13,989 bases of DNA from assembly GCA_945827465.1 (NCBI GenBank), contig CALZOH010000068.1, forward strand, positions 1 through 13,989, given 5' to 3'. The DNA is from an uncultured Prevotellaceae bacterium (GTDB taxonomy: Bacteria > Bacteroidota > Bacteroidia > Bacteroidales > Bacteroidaceae). The position numbers and the translations under genes are program-made. Of this stretch, positions 6,659 through 13,989 are shown in pieces (positions within the stretch are counted from its first letter, which is position 1; every line of letters starts with the position of its first letter). The notes below the pieces were generated by a model that was not told where the DNA came from, did no database searches, and saw nothing but the letters and a program-made list of their open reading frames with translations.

Positions 6659-6732
6659 TAGCAGTGCCCACAAGGACACACGTTTACATACCATTATATA
6701 TAGAGATTTATAATATCACAAGAGTAGCATCA

Positions 6733-8073
6733 ATGAGAATCATCTTTCTGTCGGCCTTGATATTTTTGTCCGCTTGCAATTTCCCGGCAATGGCACAAAA
6801 AGTTTGGACGCTACAAGAATGTTTGGATTATGCCTTGGCCAACAACATCCAAGTCAAGAAGAACAAAATTGCCAGCGAGAGTGCCGAACAAGATGTAATT
6901 GCATCAAAAGGGCAACGTTTGCCGGGTGTTTCTCTGGGTTCAAATCAAAATGTAGCATGGCGTCCCTACAGCCAACAAACGATTAATCTTACCAACGGAA
7001 CTATGTCGACCTCGAAAAGCGAAGTCAGTTATAATGGCAGCTACTCTTTGAGTGGAAACTGGACCGTATGGAATGGTGGAAGAATCGGGAAGAACATCGA
7101 AAAGAGCAAATACTCTCAGCGCATAGCCGACCTGCAAACAGAGCAAACAGCCAACAGCATACAAGAACAAATTGCACAACTATATATTCAGATACTTTAC
7201 GAGAACGAAGCAGTCAAAATAGACAGTTCCAACGTAAAGTTGGCTGAACTGCAAGTTGAGCGGGCCAAGGAACGTTTGAAAGTTGGCGATTTGGCCAAAG
7301 TGGACGTCATCCAGTTGGAAGCACAACTCACGCAAGACCAATACTCATTGGTCAGTGCCAAATCACAACTCGAGAATTATAAATTGCAATTACGCCAGTT
7401 GTTGGAAATTCACGGCGACACTCCTTTTGAAGTAGCCATCCCTACCGTCACCGACGAAGATGTATTAATAGTGCTTCCCAGCAAGAGCAGTGTCTACGAC
7501 GCAGCTTTAAACCAACGCCCGGAGATTGAAAGCGGCAAACTCAATATCGAATCTGCCAAAATAGACAAATCGATTGCCAAAGCCGCTTATTATCCAACTA
7601 TTTCGGCCAATGCCGGTATCGGTACCAACAATTCAAGCGGTGTCAATACGAACTTCTTCAGTCAAATCAAGAACAATTTAAGTAACACCATCGGACTTTC
7701 GCTTTCAGTACCTATTTTCAACCAGAATCAAACCAAAACAGCTGTACAAAAAGCCGAATTATCCATCCGCAACAGCGAGCTCGAGTTAGAAAACACGAAA
7801 AAGCAATTATATAGTAACATCGAAACTTGCTGGCTCAACGCAAATACCGCACAACAGCAATATATTTCAGCAACCACCAATGTAGCCAGCATGAAAGAAA
7901 GCTATAACCTGGTAAGCGAACAATTCAGACTGGGTCTGAAGAACATCATAGAACTGACCACCGGAAAGAACAACCTTCTGCAGGCCGAAGGTCAGAAACT
8001 CCAAAGCAAATATACCGCTCTCTACAATCTTGCTATGCTCAGATTTTATCAGGGCGAACGTATGAGACTATAA
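6733..8073 (+). CDS. TolC-family outer membrane efflux protein
   Basis: Outer membrane channel of a tripartite exporter, 446 aa from the ATG at 6733. I chose this start because the GTG-led frame at 6664 only adds 23 polar residues before a perfect signal peptide beginning MRIIFLSALIF. The mature part opens with WTLQECLDYALANN, the classic OEP-family start. Two long helical coiled-coil repeats follow, each with the recurring RxxxGLxxxxxL-like pattern (RLKVGDLAKVDVIQLEAQL and FRLGLKNIIELTTGKNNLLQ). The signal peptide contains LSAC (12-15), a possible lipobox, but also ends AMA/Q at 21/22, the usual Bacteroidetes type I site; which is used cannot be told. It is the first gene of an operon, 40 bp before the adaptor. 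Length is normal for the family. Confidence 0.92.
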   Translation: MRIIFLSALIFLSACNFPAMAQKVWTLQECLDYALANNIQVKKNKIASESAEQDVIASKGQRLPGVSLGSNQNVAWRPYSQQTINLTNGTMSTSKSEVSYNGSYSLSGNWTVWNGGRIGKNIEKSKYSQRIADLQTEQTANSIQEQIAQLYIQILYENEAVKIDSSNVKLAELQVERAKERLKVGDLAKVDVIQLEAQLTQDQYSLVSAKSQLENYKLQLRQLLEIHGDTPFEVAIPTVTDEDVLIVLPSKSSVYDAALNQRPEIESGKLNIESAKIDKSIAKAAYYPTISANAGIGTNNSSGVNTNFFSQIKNNLSNTIGLSLSVPIFNQNQTKTAVQKAELSIRNSELELENTKKQLYSNIETCWLNANTAQQQYISATTNVASMKESYNLVSEQFRLGLKNIIELTTGKNNLLQAEGQKLQSKYTALYNLAMLRFYQGERMRL

Positions 8074-8113
8074 ATTCATCTACCAACTCAAAGAAAGACA
8101 ATCGATACCCAAT

Positions 8114-9304
8114 ATGAGAACCAAGACATTCCTACTTGCATTATTCACGATGGTTATTTTGACTCTGTCATCGTGTAGCAAGAAAGCAACCACATATTAT
8201 GCAACTTCCAAAGCCGAAGTGCAAAATATTTCTACCAGCATCACAGCAACCGGAACCATTGAACCGGTTACAAAAGTGGAAGTTGGTACACAGGTTTCGG
8301 GTATCATCAGCAAGATCTATGTTGACTACAACAGCATCGTCACAAAAGGACAAGTAATTGCTGAATTAGACAGAACCAATCTGCAAAGCGAATTGGTCAG
8401 TGCCCAAAGCAACCTGCAAAACGCCCAAAGCAACCTGAATTATCAGAAATCAAATTACGAACGCTATAAAGCCCTTTTCGATAAGGGACTGGTGAGTGCC
8501 AACGACTTTGAAAATGCACGTCTGACCTACGAGCAGGCTCAAGCACAAGTAAGAGTTCAGCAACAAAGCGTACAAAAAGCCCATACAAACTTGGGATATG
8601 CAACGATTACAGCCCCCATCGATGGCGTAGTATTGAGCAAGGAAGTTGAAGAGGGACAGACGGTGGCATCAGCAATGACTACTCCTACCCTTTTCATCAT
8701 TGCACAAGACTTGACCAATATGCGTGTGATTGCCGACGTGGATGAAGCTGACATAGGCGAAGTAAAGGAAGGACAAAGAGTCACCTTCACAGTCGATGCT
8801 TTTCCCGATGACATTTTCAATGGAGAAGTTACACAAGTGCGTCAGGAAGCAACGACCGAGAGCAACGTAGTTACTTACGAAGTAGTTATCTCGGCTCCCA
8901 ATCAAGACTTGAAACTCAAACCGGGACTGACGGCGAACGTAACGATATTCACCCTCGAGCGCAATCAAGTGCTGACCATTCCGGCCAAAGCTCTTCGATT
9001 CACGCCCAACAAGAACTTGTTGACAGAAGGTGAAGAAATCATTGACTGCGACGGCAAGAACAAGATTTGGGTACGCGAAGGCCAAAACTTCAAAGCAATC
9101 CCCGTAAACATTGGCATCACCAATGGCAACGTAACCGAAATCGTTTCGGGTATCAAGGCCGGACAGGAAATGATTACAGAAATCTCCGTATCGGCACCGG
9201 AAGAAGAGAATACAGCCAACACCAATCCGTTCATGCCCCGTCCGAGAGGTAACAAGAAAACAAATTCGTCTGGTTCATCAACAGGAAACAAAACGAATAA
9301 ATAA
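8114..9304 (+). CDS. MacA/HlyD-family periplasmic adaptor lipoprotein
   Basis: Periplasmic adaptor subunit, 396 aa, bridging the MacB-type transporter and the TolC-like channel. It begins with a lipoprotein signal, LSSC at 18-21, so it should be anchored by lipid on Cys21. The first lipoyl half-motif is at about 52-88 (VEVGTQVSGIISKIYV...GQVIAELD). A heptad-rich alpha-hairpin follows (about 89-158), then the second lipoyl half (ATITAPIDGVVLSKEVEEGQTV, 163-184). Beta-barrel and membrane-proximal domains fill about 200-365. The C-terminal tail (last 25 residues) is low-complexity Asn/Ser/Gly/Lys and probably disordered. The gene lies 40 bp after the channel gene and 52 bp before the ATPase gene, so it is co-transcribed. 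The cargo is unknown: MacAB systems export macrolides, peptides or siderophores. Confidence 0.93.
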   Translation: MRTKTFLLALFTMVILTLSSCSKKATTYYATSKAEVQNISTSITATGTIEPVTKVEVGTQVSGIISKIYVDYNSIVTKGQVIAELDRTNLQSELVSAQSNLQNAQSNLNYQKSNYERYKALFDKGLVSANDFENARLTYEQAQAQVRVQQQSVQKAHTNLGYATITAPIDGVVLSKEVEEGQTVASAMTTPTLFIIAQDLTNMRVIADVDEADIGEVKEGQRVTFTVDAFPDDIFNGEVTQVRQEATTESNVVTYEVVISAPNQDLKLKPGLTANVTIFTLERNQVLTIPAKALRFTPNKNLLTEGEEIIDCDGKNKIWVREGQNFKAIPVNIGITNGNVTEIVSGIKAGQEMITEISVSAPEEENTANTNPFMPRPRGNKKTNSSGSSTGNKTNK

Positions 9305-9356
9305 ACTCACGCCACACACAATATAAGTACAAACATCCCGTTATATTCATAGCAGA

Positions 9357-10115
9357 ATGTCAACAGAGAATAGAAAAATAGTCATTGAACTCAACAACGT
9401 CCGTCGCAACTTCATTGTTGGTGAAGAAACGGTGCATGCCTTGCGCGGCGTGAGTTTCAAGATCTATGAGGGAGAGTTTGTCACCATTATGGGAACCTCC
9501 GGTTCGGGAAAGTCCACCCTGTTGAATCAATTGGGATGCTTGGACACGCCGACAAGTGGTGAATATTATCTGGATGGTGTTTCTGTAAAAACCATGAGCA
9601 AACGTCAGCGCGCTCGCCTGCGCAATCAAAAGATAGGCTTTGTGTTTCAGAACTACAATCTGTTGCCCAAGACCACTGCCGTTGAAAACGTAGAACTGCC
9701 GCTGATGTACAATACCAAATACAATGCCCGCCAACGCCATGAAGCCGCTGTTCATGCGCTCGAAGCCGTAGGACTGGGCGACAGGTTGCTCCACAAGAGT
9801 AATCAGATGTCGGGAGGTCAGATGCAGCGCGTTGCCATTGCCCGAGCATTGGTCAACGACCCAGCAGTGATTCTTGCCGACGAAGCTACGGGAAATCTCG
9901 ACACACGCACATCATTTGAAATGTTGGTGCTCTTCCAAAAGCTCTATTCCGAGGGACGTACCATCATCTTCGTTACCCACAATCCGGAGATTGCCCACTA
10001 CAGTAGCCGCAACATCATGCTTCGCGACGGTAAGATCCGCAGCGACGAAGTCAATACAAATATCTTATCGGCTGAAGAAGCGTTGCAAAACCTTCCTAAA
10101 CCGGCAGACGATTAA
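9357..10115 (+). CDS. MacB/LolD-type ABC transporter ATP-binding subunit
   Basis: Cytoplasmic ATPase of the exporter, 252 aa, with all nucleotide-binding motifs: Walker A GTSGSGKST (46-54), Q-loop Gln98 in FVFQNYNLLP, signature MSGGQMQRVAIARAL (151-165), Walker B VILADEATGNLD (171-182) and H-loop His208 in VTHNP. The sequence around the Q-loop and the TGNLD after Walker B place it in the MacB/LolD/FtsE branch that powers mechanotransmission from the outer leaflet rather than pore import. In E. coli MacB this domain is fused to the permease; here it is a separate gene 24 bp upstream of it, as is common in Bacteroidetes. It has a C-terminal tail of about 25 residues after the last core strand. 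Complete and confidently assigned to family; substrate unknown. Confidence 0.95.
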   Translation: MSTENRKIVIELNNVRRNFIVGEETVHALRGVSFKIYEGEFVTIMGTSGSGKSTLLNQLGCLDTPTSGEYYLDGVSVKTMSKRQRARLRNQKIGFVFQNYNLLPKTTAVENVELPLMYNTKYNARQRHEAAVHALEAVGLGDRLLHKSNQMSGGQMQRVAIARALVNDPAVILADEATGNLDTRTSFEMLVLFQKLYSEGRTIIFVTHNPEIAHYSSRNIMLRDGKIRSDEVNTNILSAEEALQNLPKPADD

Positions 10116-10139
10116 ACCATCAGAGAGAATTATTAAAGT

Positions 10140-11357
10140 ATGAATTTTCTTAACCTGATAAAAATAGCCATCAAAGCCATTGCGAGCAACAAGTTCCGCT
10201 CGTTCCTTTCGATGTTGGGTATCATCATCGGAGTGGCTGCCGTGATTATTATGATGGCTATCGGTCAAGGTTCAAAGGAAAGCGTCAGGAAGAACATCTC
10301 GCAGATGGGAACCAACATCATCATGATTCGTCCCGGTGCCGATATGCGCGGTGGCGTAAGGCAAGACCCGAGCGCCATGCAAACGCTGAAAGTGACCGAT
10401 TACGAGAAAATCAATGCCGAAAAGAATTATATCTCACACGTCAGCCCCGAAGTTAGCGCTTCAGGTCAGGCCATCTTCGGAGCCAAGAATACGCTCACCT
10501 CTCTCTACGGCGAAACGCCCGAGGTTCTTGATATCAGACAATGGACGATACAAGACGGCGAATGCTTTACGGAAGAAGATGTGAAGAAGAGCGCCAAAGT
10601 ATGCTTGGTCGGCAAGACCGTGGTGAACGAGCTCTTTGGAGAAGGACAAGACCCGGTGGGGCGCGTCATCCGATTCAAGAGCATACCGCTGCGCATTATA
10701 GGAGTATTGAAATCGAAAGGTTACAACGCTTTCGGAATGGATCAAGACAACTTGATGATTGCTCCTTACACCACCGTGATGAAAAGAGTTTTGGCGCAGA
10801 CCTATCTTTCCTCCATCAACTGCTCTGCTCTGACCGAGGAAATGACAGACAACGCCATTAACGAACTCACGCAAATATTACGCACCAACCATAAACTCTC
10901 AGCTGATCAAGATGACGACTTCACCATCCGCTCGCAAGAAGAGATGATGAAGACCATGTCGAGCACGATGGATACCATTACCATCATTCTGGTAGTAGCT
11001 GCCGCCTTCTCGTTGTTGGTTGCCGGCATCGGTATCATGAACATCATGCTGGTAAGCGTCACGGAACGAACTCGTGAGATTGGCTTGCGCATGTCGGTAG
11101 GGGCAACCGGCCTCGACATCAGCAACCAGTTCCTCATCGAATCCATCATGATCAGTATTACGGGTGGCGTTCTCGGAATCTTTGTAGGCTACCTCGGTAC
11201 GTTGGCTTGTCAGTCTGTTGGCCTGCCAACAAGCATACCGCTCTGGAGCGTGTTGGTAAGTTTCCTTGTCTGCACCATCATTGGTGTAGGATTCGGTTAC
11301 TTCCCTGCTCAGAAAGCCGCTAACTTAGATCCTATCGAGGCCATTCGATACGAATAG
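10140..11357 (+). CDS. MacB-type ABC transporter permease
   Basis: Inner membrane subunit of the exporter, 405 aa, with the four-helix MacB topology. TM1 is at about 22-42 (SFLSMLGIIIGVAAVIIMMAI), followed by a large periplasmic domain (about 45-275, MacB_PCD type). TM2 is about 279-305, TM3 about 331-356 and TM4 about 368-388. The conserved cytoplasmic coupling segment SVTERTREIGLRMSVGAT (306-323) lies between TM2 and TM3. The C-terminus ends PAQKAANLDPIEAIRYE, the family's standard ending. It lacks a fused ATPase domain because that is the preceding gene. The periplasmic domain should dock with the MacA-like adaptor encoded two genes upstream. It is the last gene of the operon, followed 28 bp later by a terminator. 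Confidence 0.95.
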   Translation: MNFLNLIKIAIKAIASNKFRSFLSMLGIIIGVAAVIIMMAIGQGSKESVRKNISQMGTNIIMIRPGADMRGGVRQDPSAMQTLKVTDYEKINAEKNYISHVSPEVSASGQAIFGAKNTLTSLYGETPEVLDIRQWTIQDGECFTEEDVKKSAKVCLVGKTVVNELFGEGQDPVGRVIRFKSIPLRIIGVLKSKGYNAFGMDQDNLMIAPYTTVMKRVLAQTYLSSINCSALTEEMTDNAINELTQILRTNHKLSADQDDDFTIRSQEEMMKTMSSTMDTITIILVVAAAFSLLVAGIGIMNIMLVSVTERTREIGLRMSVGATGLDISNQFLIESIMISITGGVLGIFVGYLGTLACQSVGLPTSIPLWSVLVSFLVCTIIGVGFGYFPAQKAANLDPIEAIRYE

Positions 11358-11385
11358 AAGTTCATAGCTGTGTTTTGAATAGTAA

Positions 11386-11426
11386 GTTGCCCATACGTTG
11401 TGATAACCAGATGGGCAACATTTTTT
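11386..11426 (+). terminator. First terminator after the efflux operon
   Basis: GTTGCCCAT (11386-11394) and ATGGGCAAC (11411-11419) form a 9-bp stem with a 16-nt loop, followed by A and six T (11421-11426). This is a classic rightward intrinsic terminator 28 bp past the permease stop. Confidence 0.85.
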
Positions 11427-11473
11427 CTCCTCACGGCTTATAGATATTCAACATCAATTCTACAAACCCATTG

Positions 11474-11527
11474 AAAATGCTTCGAGCGAGTTTTCGATTA
11501 CTACGGAACTTAGCTCGAAGCATTTTT
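11474..11527. terminator. Second hairpin terminator after the efflux operon
   Basis: AAAATGCTTCGAGC (11474-11487) pairs perfectly with GCTCGAAGCATTTT (11513-11526), a 14-bp stem. The 25-nt loop can pair further through AGTT and AACT. A T-run (11523-11527) follows, and the A-run on the left arm gives it bidirectional potential. The 47 bp between it and the first terminator hold no gene. Confidence 0.75.
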
Positions 11528-11549
11528 CATTAGTTCTGCTCTGCGAGGA

Positions 11550-11576
11550 TTTGCATCAATATTTTGGTTAACTTTG
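11550..11576 (+). promoter_or_regulatory. Promoter of the dipeptidase gene
   Basis: TAACTTTG (11569-11576) matches the TAnnTTTG -7 box exactly. TTTG at 11550-11553 could be the -33 element, although the 15-bp spacer is shorter than the 18 bp seen before rfbH. Transcription would start near 11582, about 50 nt before the ATG at 11633. Confidence 0.55.
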
Positions 11577-11632
11577 CTCCGCTAAATACAATTCACTAAA
11601 TCGTTATAACATCTCATCCATCACCCTGCGAT

Positions 11633-12397
11633 ATGAAAAGATCCAAAAAATATTTATTCCGCTCGTTCATGGCGCTGGTTGTCATGCTGTCCTTTGCGTC
11701 GTGCAACGACAATGACGACAACTTGAAAGTCAGTCCGGAGGAAGACGCCTCCCAATTTGTTTTGCTGACGGATGTTGTTCCCGACGCCATTCTTGAAATC
11801 CGCTACTACAGCACCTACAACTTCATCGGGCGCCGCATTCCCGGCTACGAAGAGCCACTGGCCATCCTGACCCGTGAGGCTGCCGACTCGTTGAAGAAAG
11901 TGAGCGACGAACTCATGGCGCAAGGTTACCGATTAAAGATATTCGATGCTTACCGTCCGCAAAAAGCGGTAGACTACTTTATGGAGTGGGCCCAAAACAT
12001 GGGCGACACGCTCATGAAGCCGTATTTTTATCCCGAATTGGATAAATCCATCCTGGTTCCGCAAGAATACATTGCCGAGAAGTCGGGCCATACGCGCGGC
12101 AGTACGGTCGACCTTACGCTGTTTGACATGGCGAAGGAAAAGGAAGTCGACATGGGTTGCACCTACGACTACTTCGGCCTGGCTTCCCATCCCGACGTTC
12201 AGCCCGGTCAGCCCGTGGGAGCTTATCAGCCCATTAACCAGGAGCAATACGACAACCGCATGATTTTGCAGAAAGCCATGTTGGCTCACGGCTTCAAAGC
12301 CTACGATTGCGAATGGTGGCACTTTACGTTGGCCAACGAGCCCTTCCCCGACACTTATTTTACGTTCCCGATTGCTCTGTCGTCGCTTCGTAAGTAA
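11633..12397 (+). CDS. D-alanyl-D-alanine dipeptidase-like lipoprotein (VanX/DdpX, M15D)
   Basis: A 254-aa exported zinc dipeptidase. The VanX-family metal and catalytic residues are all present: His153 and Asp160 in SGHTRGSTVD (151-160), Glu227 and His230 in EWWHF, and the substrate-binding Arg108 in DAYRPQ. VanX and DdpX split free D-Ala-D-Ala; VanX does so in vancomycin resistance, DdpX in D-Ala recycling. Unlike those cytoplasmic or periplasmic enzymes, this one has a lipoprotein signal, FASC at 21-24, followed by the acidic run NDNDDN. No vanH, vanA-type ligase or vanRS genes are near, so resistance is unlikely. Peptidoglycan fragment turnover or scavenging is more plausible (inference). 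It has its own promoter and runs 33 bp ahead of the DUF2130 gene. Confidence 0.88.
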   Translation: MKRSKKYLFRSFMALVVMLSFASCNDNDDNLKVSPEEDASQFVLLTDVVPDAILEIRYYSTYNFIGRRIPGYEEPLAILTREAADSLKKVSDELMAQGYRLKIFDAYRPQKAVDYFMEWAQNMGDTLMKPYFYPELDKSILVPQEYIAEKSGHTRGSTVDLTLFDMAKEKEVDMGCTYDYFGLASHPDVQPGQPVGAYQPINQEQYDNRMILQKAMLAHGFKAYDCEWWHFTLANEPFPDTYFTFPIALSSLRK

Positions 12398-12430
12398 GCA
12401 TCTCCCCCACCTCACCGTTATTCCATTAAG

Positions 12431-13759
12431 ATGAAAGAACTCATTTGCCCCAATTGCCACAAGGCTTTTACGGTTGACGAAACGGAATATGCTTCTATTG
12501 TCAACCAAGTGAAGAATGCCGAATTTCATGCCGAAGTCGACCGACGCATCGCCGAACTCCACGAGCGCCATAAGGCCGAAGAGCAACTGATTGTTGCCAA
12601 TGCCGAGAAACAATATCAGCACGAGTTAAGCCAAAAAGAAATTGAGTTGAGCAAACTCGAATCGACCATAGCGCAACTGCGCAGCCGGCTCCATTCGTCG
12701 GAAGAGCAGAAGGCGGCCGAACTGCAACTGGCCCTGGCGGCCAAAGACCGCGAGATTGCCTCCCTGCAAGCGTCCATCAACGAGAGCAACGACAAGTTGA
12801 AGATTGCCGTCATGCAAGAACAACAGAAAGCGCAGGCATACATTCAGAACAAGAACACCGAGATTGAGCAACTCAAAGCCCGGGTGGAGCTGAATCTGCA
12901 GAAGGCTACCATCAACGAGAATACGCTCAAGGAGCAATATGAGTTGAAGTTAAGGACGGCACAAGAGCAGGTGGATTACTACAAAGACCTGAAAACGCGC
13001 ATGTCGACCAAGATGATTGGCGAAACTTTGGAGATTCACTGCTCTACGCTCTACAATCAGATGATGCGCTCCATGTTGCCCAACGCTTACTTTGAAAAGG
13101 ACAATGACGCTTCGGGCGGCAGCAAGGGCGACTTTATCTTCAGGGATTTCTCCGACAGCGGTACGGAGTACGTGTCGATTATGTTTGAGATGAAAAACGA
13201 AGCCGACGAAACGGCCACCAAGCATAAGAACGAGGATTTTTTCAAGAAGTTGGATGCCGACCGCCGAGAGAAGAAATGCGAATTTGCCGTACTTGTTTCG
13301 CTGCTCGAGCCCGACAATGAACTTTACAACAGCGGCATTGTGGACGTCTCTTACAAATATGAGAAGATGTACGTCATCCGTCCGCAGTTCTTCCTGCCCA
13401 TCATCTCCCTCTTGGTGCAAACGTCGCGAAAGAGTCTGGAATATAAGCAGCAGTTGGAAATAGCCCAAAGTCAGTCGATCGACGTGACCAACTTCGAGAA
13501 CCAACTACTCGAGTTCAAAGAGAGGTTTGCCAACAACTACCGCCTGGCCAGCGAGAAGTTCAACAAAGCCATTGAGGAAATCGACAAGAGCATCGACCAC
13601 CTGCAAAAGATTAAAGCGGCCCTGCTCGGTTCAGAAAACAACCTGCGCCTGGCCAACGACAAAGCAGAGGCCTTAACCATCAAGAAGCTTACGCGCAACA
13701 ATCCCACCATGAAGGCCAAGTTCAACGAGGCCCGACAGGCCCAACAAAATTCGGATTAA
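12431..13759 (+). CDS. DUF2130 coiled-coil protein with nuclease-like core
   Basis: A 442-aa cytoplasmic protein of the DUF2130 family. It opens with a CPNCHKAF half zinc-knuckle (Cys6, Cys9); a second cysteine pair is not visible. A long charged coiled coil spans about 28-190, then a globular core at about 195-335, then a second helical coiled region (about 335-440). The core carries residues laid out like a PD-(D/E)xK nuclease: Glu201 in GETLE, Asp234 in KGDFIF, and Glu253 and Lys255 in FEMKN, followed by the FFKKLDADRREKKCEFAVLVS helix-strand. The nuclease reading is inference from motif order. It is probably co-transcribed with the dipeptidase gene (33-bp gap), though the functions look unrelated. 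A terminator follows. The biological role of the family is unknown to me. Confidence 0.85.
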   Translation: MKELICPNCHKAFTVDETEYASIVNQVKNAEFHAEVDRRIAELHERHKAEEQLIVANAEKQYQHELSQKEIELSKLESTIAQLRSRLHSSEEQKAAELQLALAAKDREIASLQASINESNDKLKIAVMQEQQKAQAYIQNKNTEIEQLKARVELNLQKATINENTLKEQYELKLRTAQEQVDYYKDLKTRMSTKMIGETLEIHCSTLYNQMMRSMLPNAYFEKDNDASGGSKGDFIFRDFSDSGTEYVSIMFEMKNEADETATKHKNEDFFKKLDADRREKKCEFAVLVSLLEPDNELYNSGIVDVSYKYEKMYVIRPQFFLPIISLLVQTSRKSLEYKQQLEIAQSQSIDVTNFENQLLEFKERFANNYRLASEKFNKAIEEIDKSIDHLQKIKAALLGSENNLRLANDKAEALTIKKLTRNNPTMKAKFNEARQAQQNSD

Positions 13760-13780
13760 GGCATCTTTCGGCCTAACATT

Positions 13781-13824
13781 TTGAGGCATTTGAGGCAATC
13801 ACGCGTCAAATGCCTCAAGTTTTT
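13781..13824 (+). terminator. Terminator after the DUF2130 gene
   Basis: TTGAGGCATTTGA (13781-13793) pairs perfectly with TCAAATGCCTCAA (13806-13818), a 13-bp stem with a 12-nt loop, followed by G and five T. It ends the dipeptidase/DUF2130 transcript 21 bp past the stop codon. Confidence 0.88.
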
Positions 13825-13832
13825 ATACAGTC

Positions 13833-13860
13833 CATCGTCCGGCCGCACGGCTGGACGATG
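13833..13860. repeat. Near-perfect GC-rich palindrome capping the 42-bp repeat array
   Basis: CATCGTCC (13833-13840) and GGACGATG (13853-13860) enclose GCCG-CA-CGGC with one G-T wobble, giving a 13-bp hairpin with a 2-nt loop. Its right arm is a variant of the repeat unit: CCGCACGGCTGGACGATG corresponds to CCGCACATCTGGAGTATG in the array. The palindrome therefore seems to contain the first, diverged partial unit. Confidence 0.65.
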
Positions 13861-13989
13861 CTTTTGCAAGGTTGCAAAACCTTGCCGCACATCTGGAGTA
13901 TGCTTTTGCAAGGTTGCAAAACCTTGCCGCACATCTGGAGTATGCTTTTGCAAGGTTGCAAAACCTTGCCGCACGTCTGGAGTACGCTT
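13861..13989. repeat. 42-bp tandem repeat array, each unit with an internal hairpin
   Basis: Units start with CTTTTGCAAGG at 13861, 13903 and 13945, and a fourth begins at 13987 and is cut by the window end. Units 1 and 2 are identical; unit 3 differs at two positions. Each holds the palindrome GCAAGGTT-GCAA-AACCTTGC. There are no unique spacers, so this is not CRISPR. Because 42 is divisible by three, the minus strand reads as an open 14-residue repeat (RQGFATLQKHTPDV), but that frame overlaps a terminator and has no other support. The array lies outside any gene and continues beyond the sequence end. Confidence 0.92.

Noticed and set aside
6664..6732. GTG start giving a 469-residue outer membrane factor
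   Set aside because: The extra 23 residues are polar and precede a perfect signal peptide beginning at the ATG at 6733.
9487..9849. Long leftward frames opposite the ABC ATPase and permease genes
   Set aside because: They are antisense shadows of strongly conserved coding sequence and show no domain features.
11633..12397. Vancomycin-resistance vanX
   Set aside because: Family and active site match, but no vanH, ligase or vanRS genes are present and the protein is a lipoprotein; a turnover role is more likely.
13756..13974. Leftward frame encoding a 14-residue repeat (RQGFATLQKHTPDV)
   Set aside because: It exists because 42 is divisible by three. It runs over a clear rightward terminator, ends at the edge of the DUF2130 gene, and has no promoter or family support.
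13861..13989. CRISPR array
   Set aside because: Units are contiguous and near-identical over their whole length with no variable spacers and no cas genes.

Overview
The window looks like a complete short-read contig, probably from a metagenome bin or draft genome, of a Bacteroidales bacterium. Prevotella and its relatives are my best guess, but the genus is inferred. The evidence is the repeated TAnnTTTG-type promoter boxes of the Bacteroidetes sigma factor, the lack of clear Shine-Dalgarno sequences, signal peptides ending in 'AQ', several lipobox lipoproteins, and typical Bacteroidetes families (S37 peptidase, TlpA-like thioredoxins, a split MacB exporter). The first 45 bases are not biology: they are an Illumina Nextera i5 adapter with its index. 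The biological sequence starts inside a short GC-rich palindrome and ends inside a 42-bp tandem repeat, so repeats at both ends may be why assembly stopped.

Layout. Bases 46-737 hold no credible gene, only a palindrome, a degenerate 85-bp (2 x 42/43) tandem repeat and a terminator for the leftward genes. Bases 738-3647 carry three leftward genes for exported proteins: an S37 serine peptidase, a TlpA-like thioredoxin (WCGPC) and a second thioredoxin-fold protein (CIRC). They are separated by gaps of about 105 bp, with a strong terminator between the first two. From 3831 everything runs rightward. A CbbX/SpoVK-type AAA+ ATPase carries an FtsK-gamma-like winged helix at its N-terminus. It is followed by rfbH, encoding the PLP/[2Fe-2S] enzyme of CDP-3,6-dideoxyhexose synthesis, with no partner sugar genes nearby. 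Bases 6733-11357 form a tripartite exporter operon: TolC-like outer membrane factor, MacA-like adaptor, MacB-type ATPase and MacB-type permease. It ends in two successive terminators. Bases 11633-13759 are a two-gene unit: a VanX/DdpX-like D-Ala-D-Ala dipeptidase lipoprotein and a coiled-coil DUF2130 protein with a nuclease-like core, closed by a terminator.

Function. Most genes serve the cell envelope: periplasmic proteolysis and redox chemistry, surface sugars, efflux or lipoprotein-type export, and peptidoglycan fragment turnover. The most unusual gene is the FtsK-gamma/AAA+ fusion, which looks like an ATP-driven remodeller with its own sequence-specific DNA-binding head. The DUF2130 protein is the second candidate for under-described biology. 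I saw no tRNA, rRNA, CRISPR array, transposase or prophage gene.
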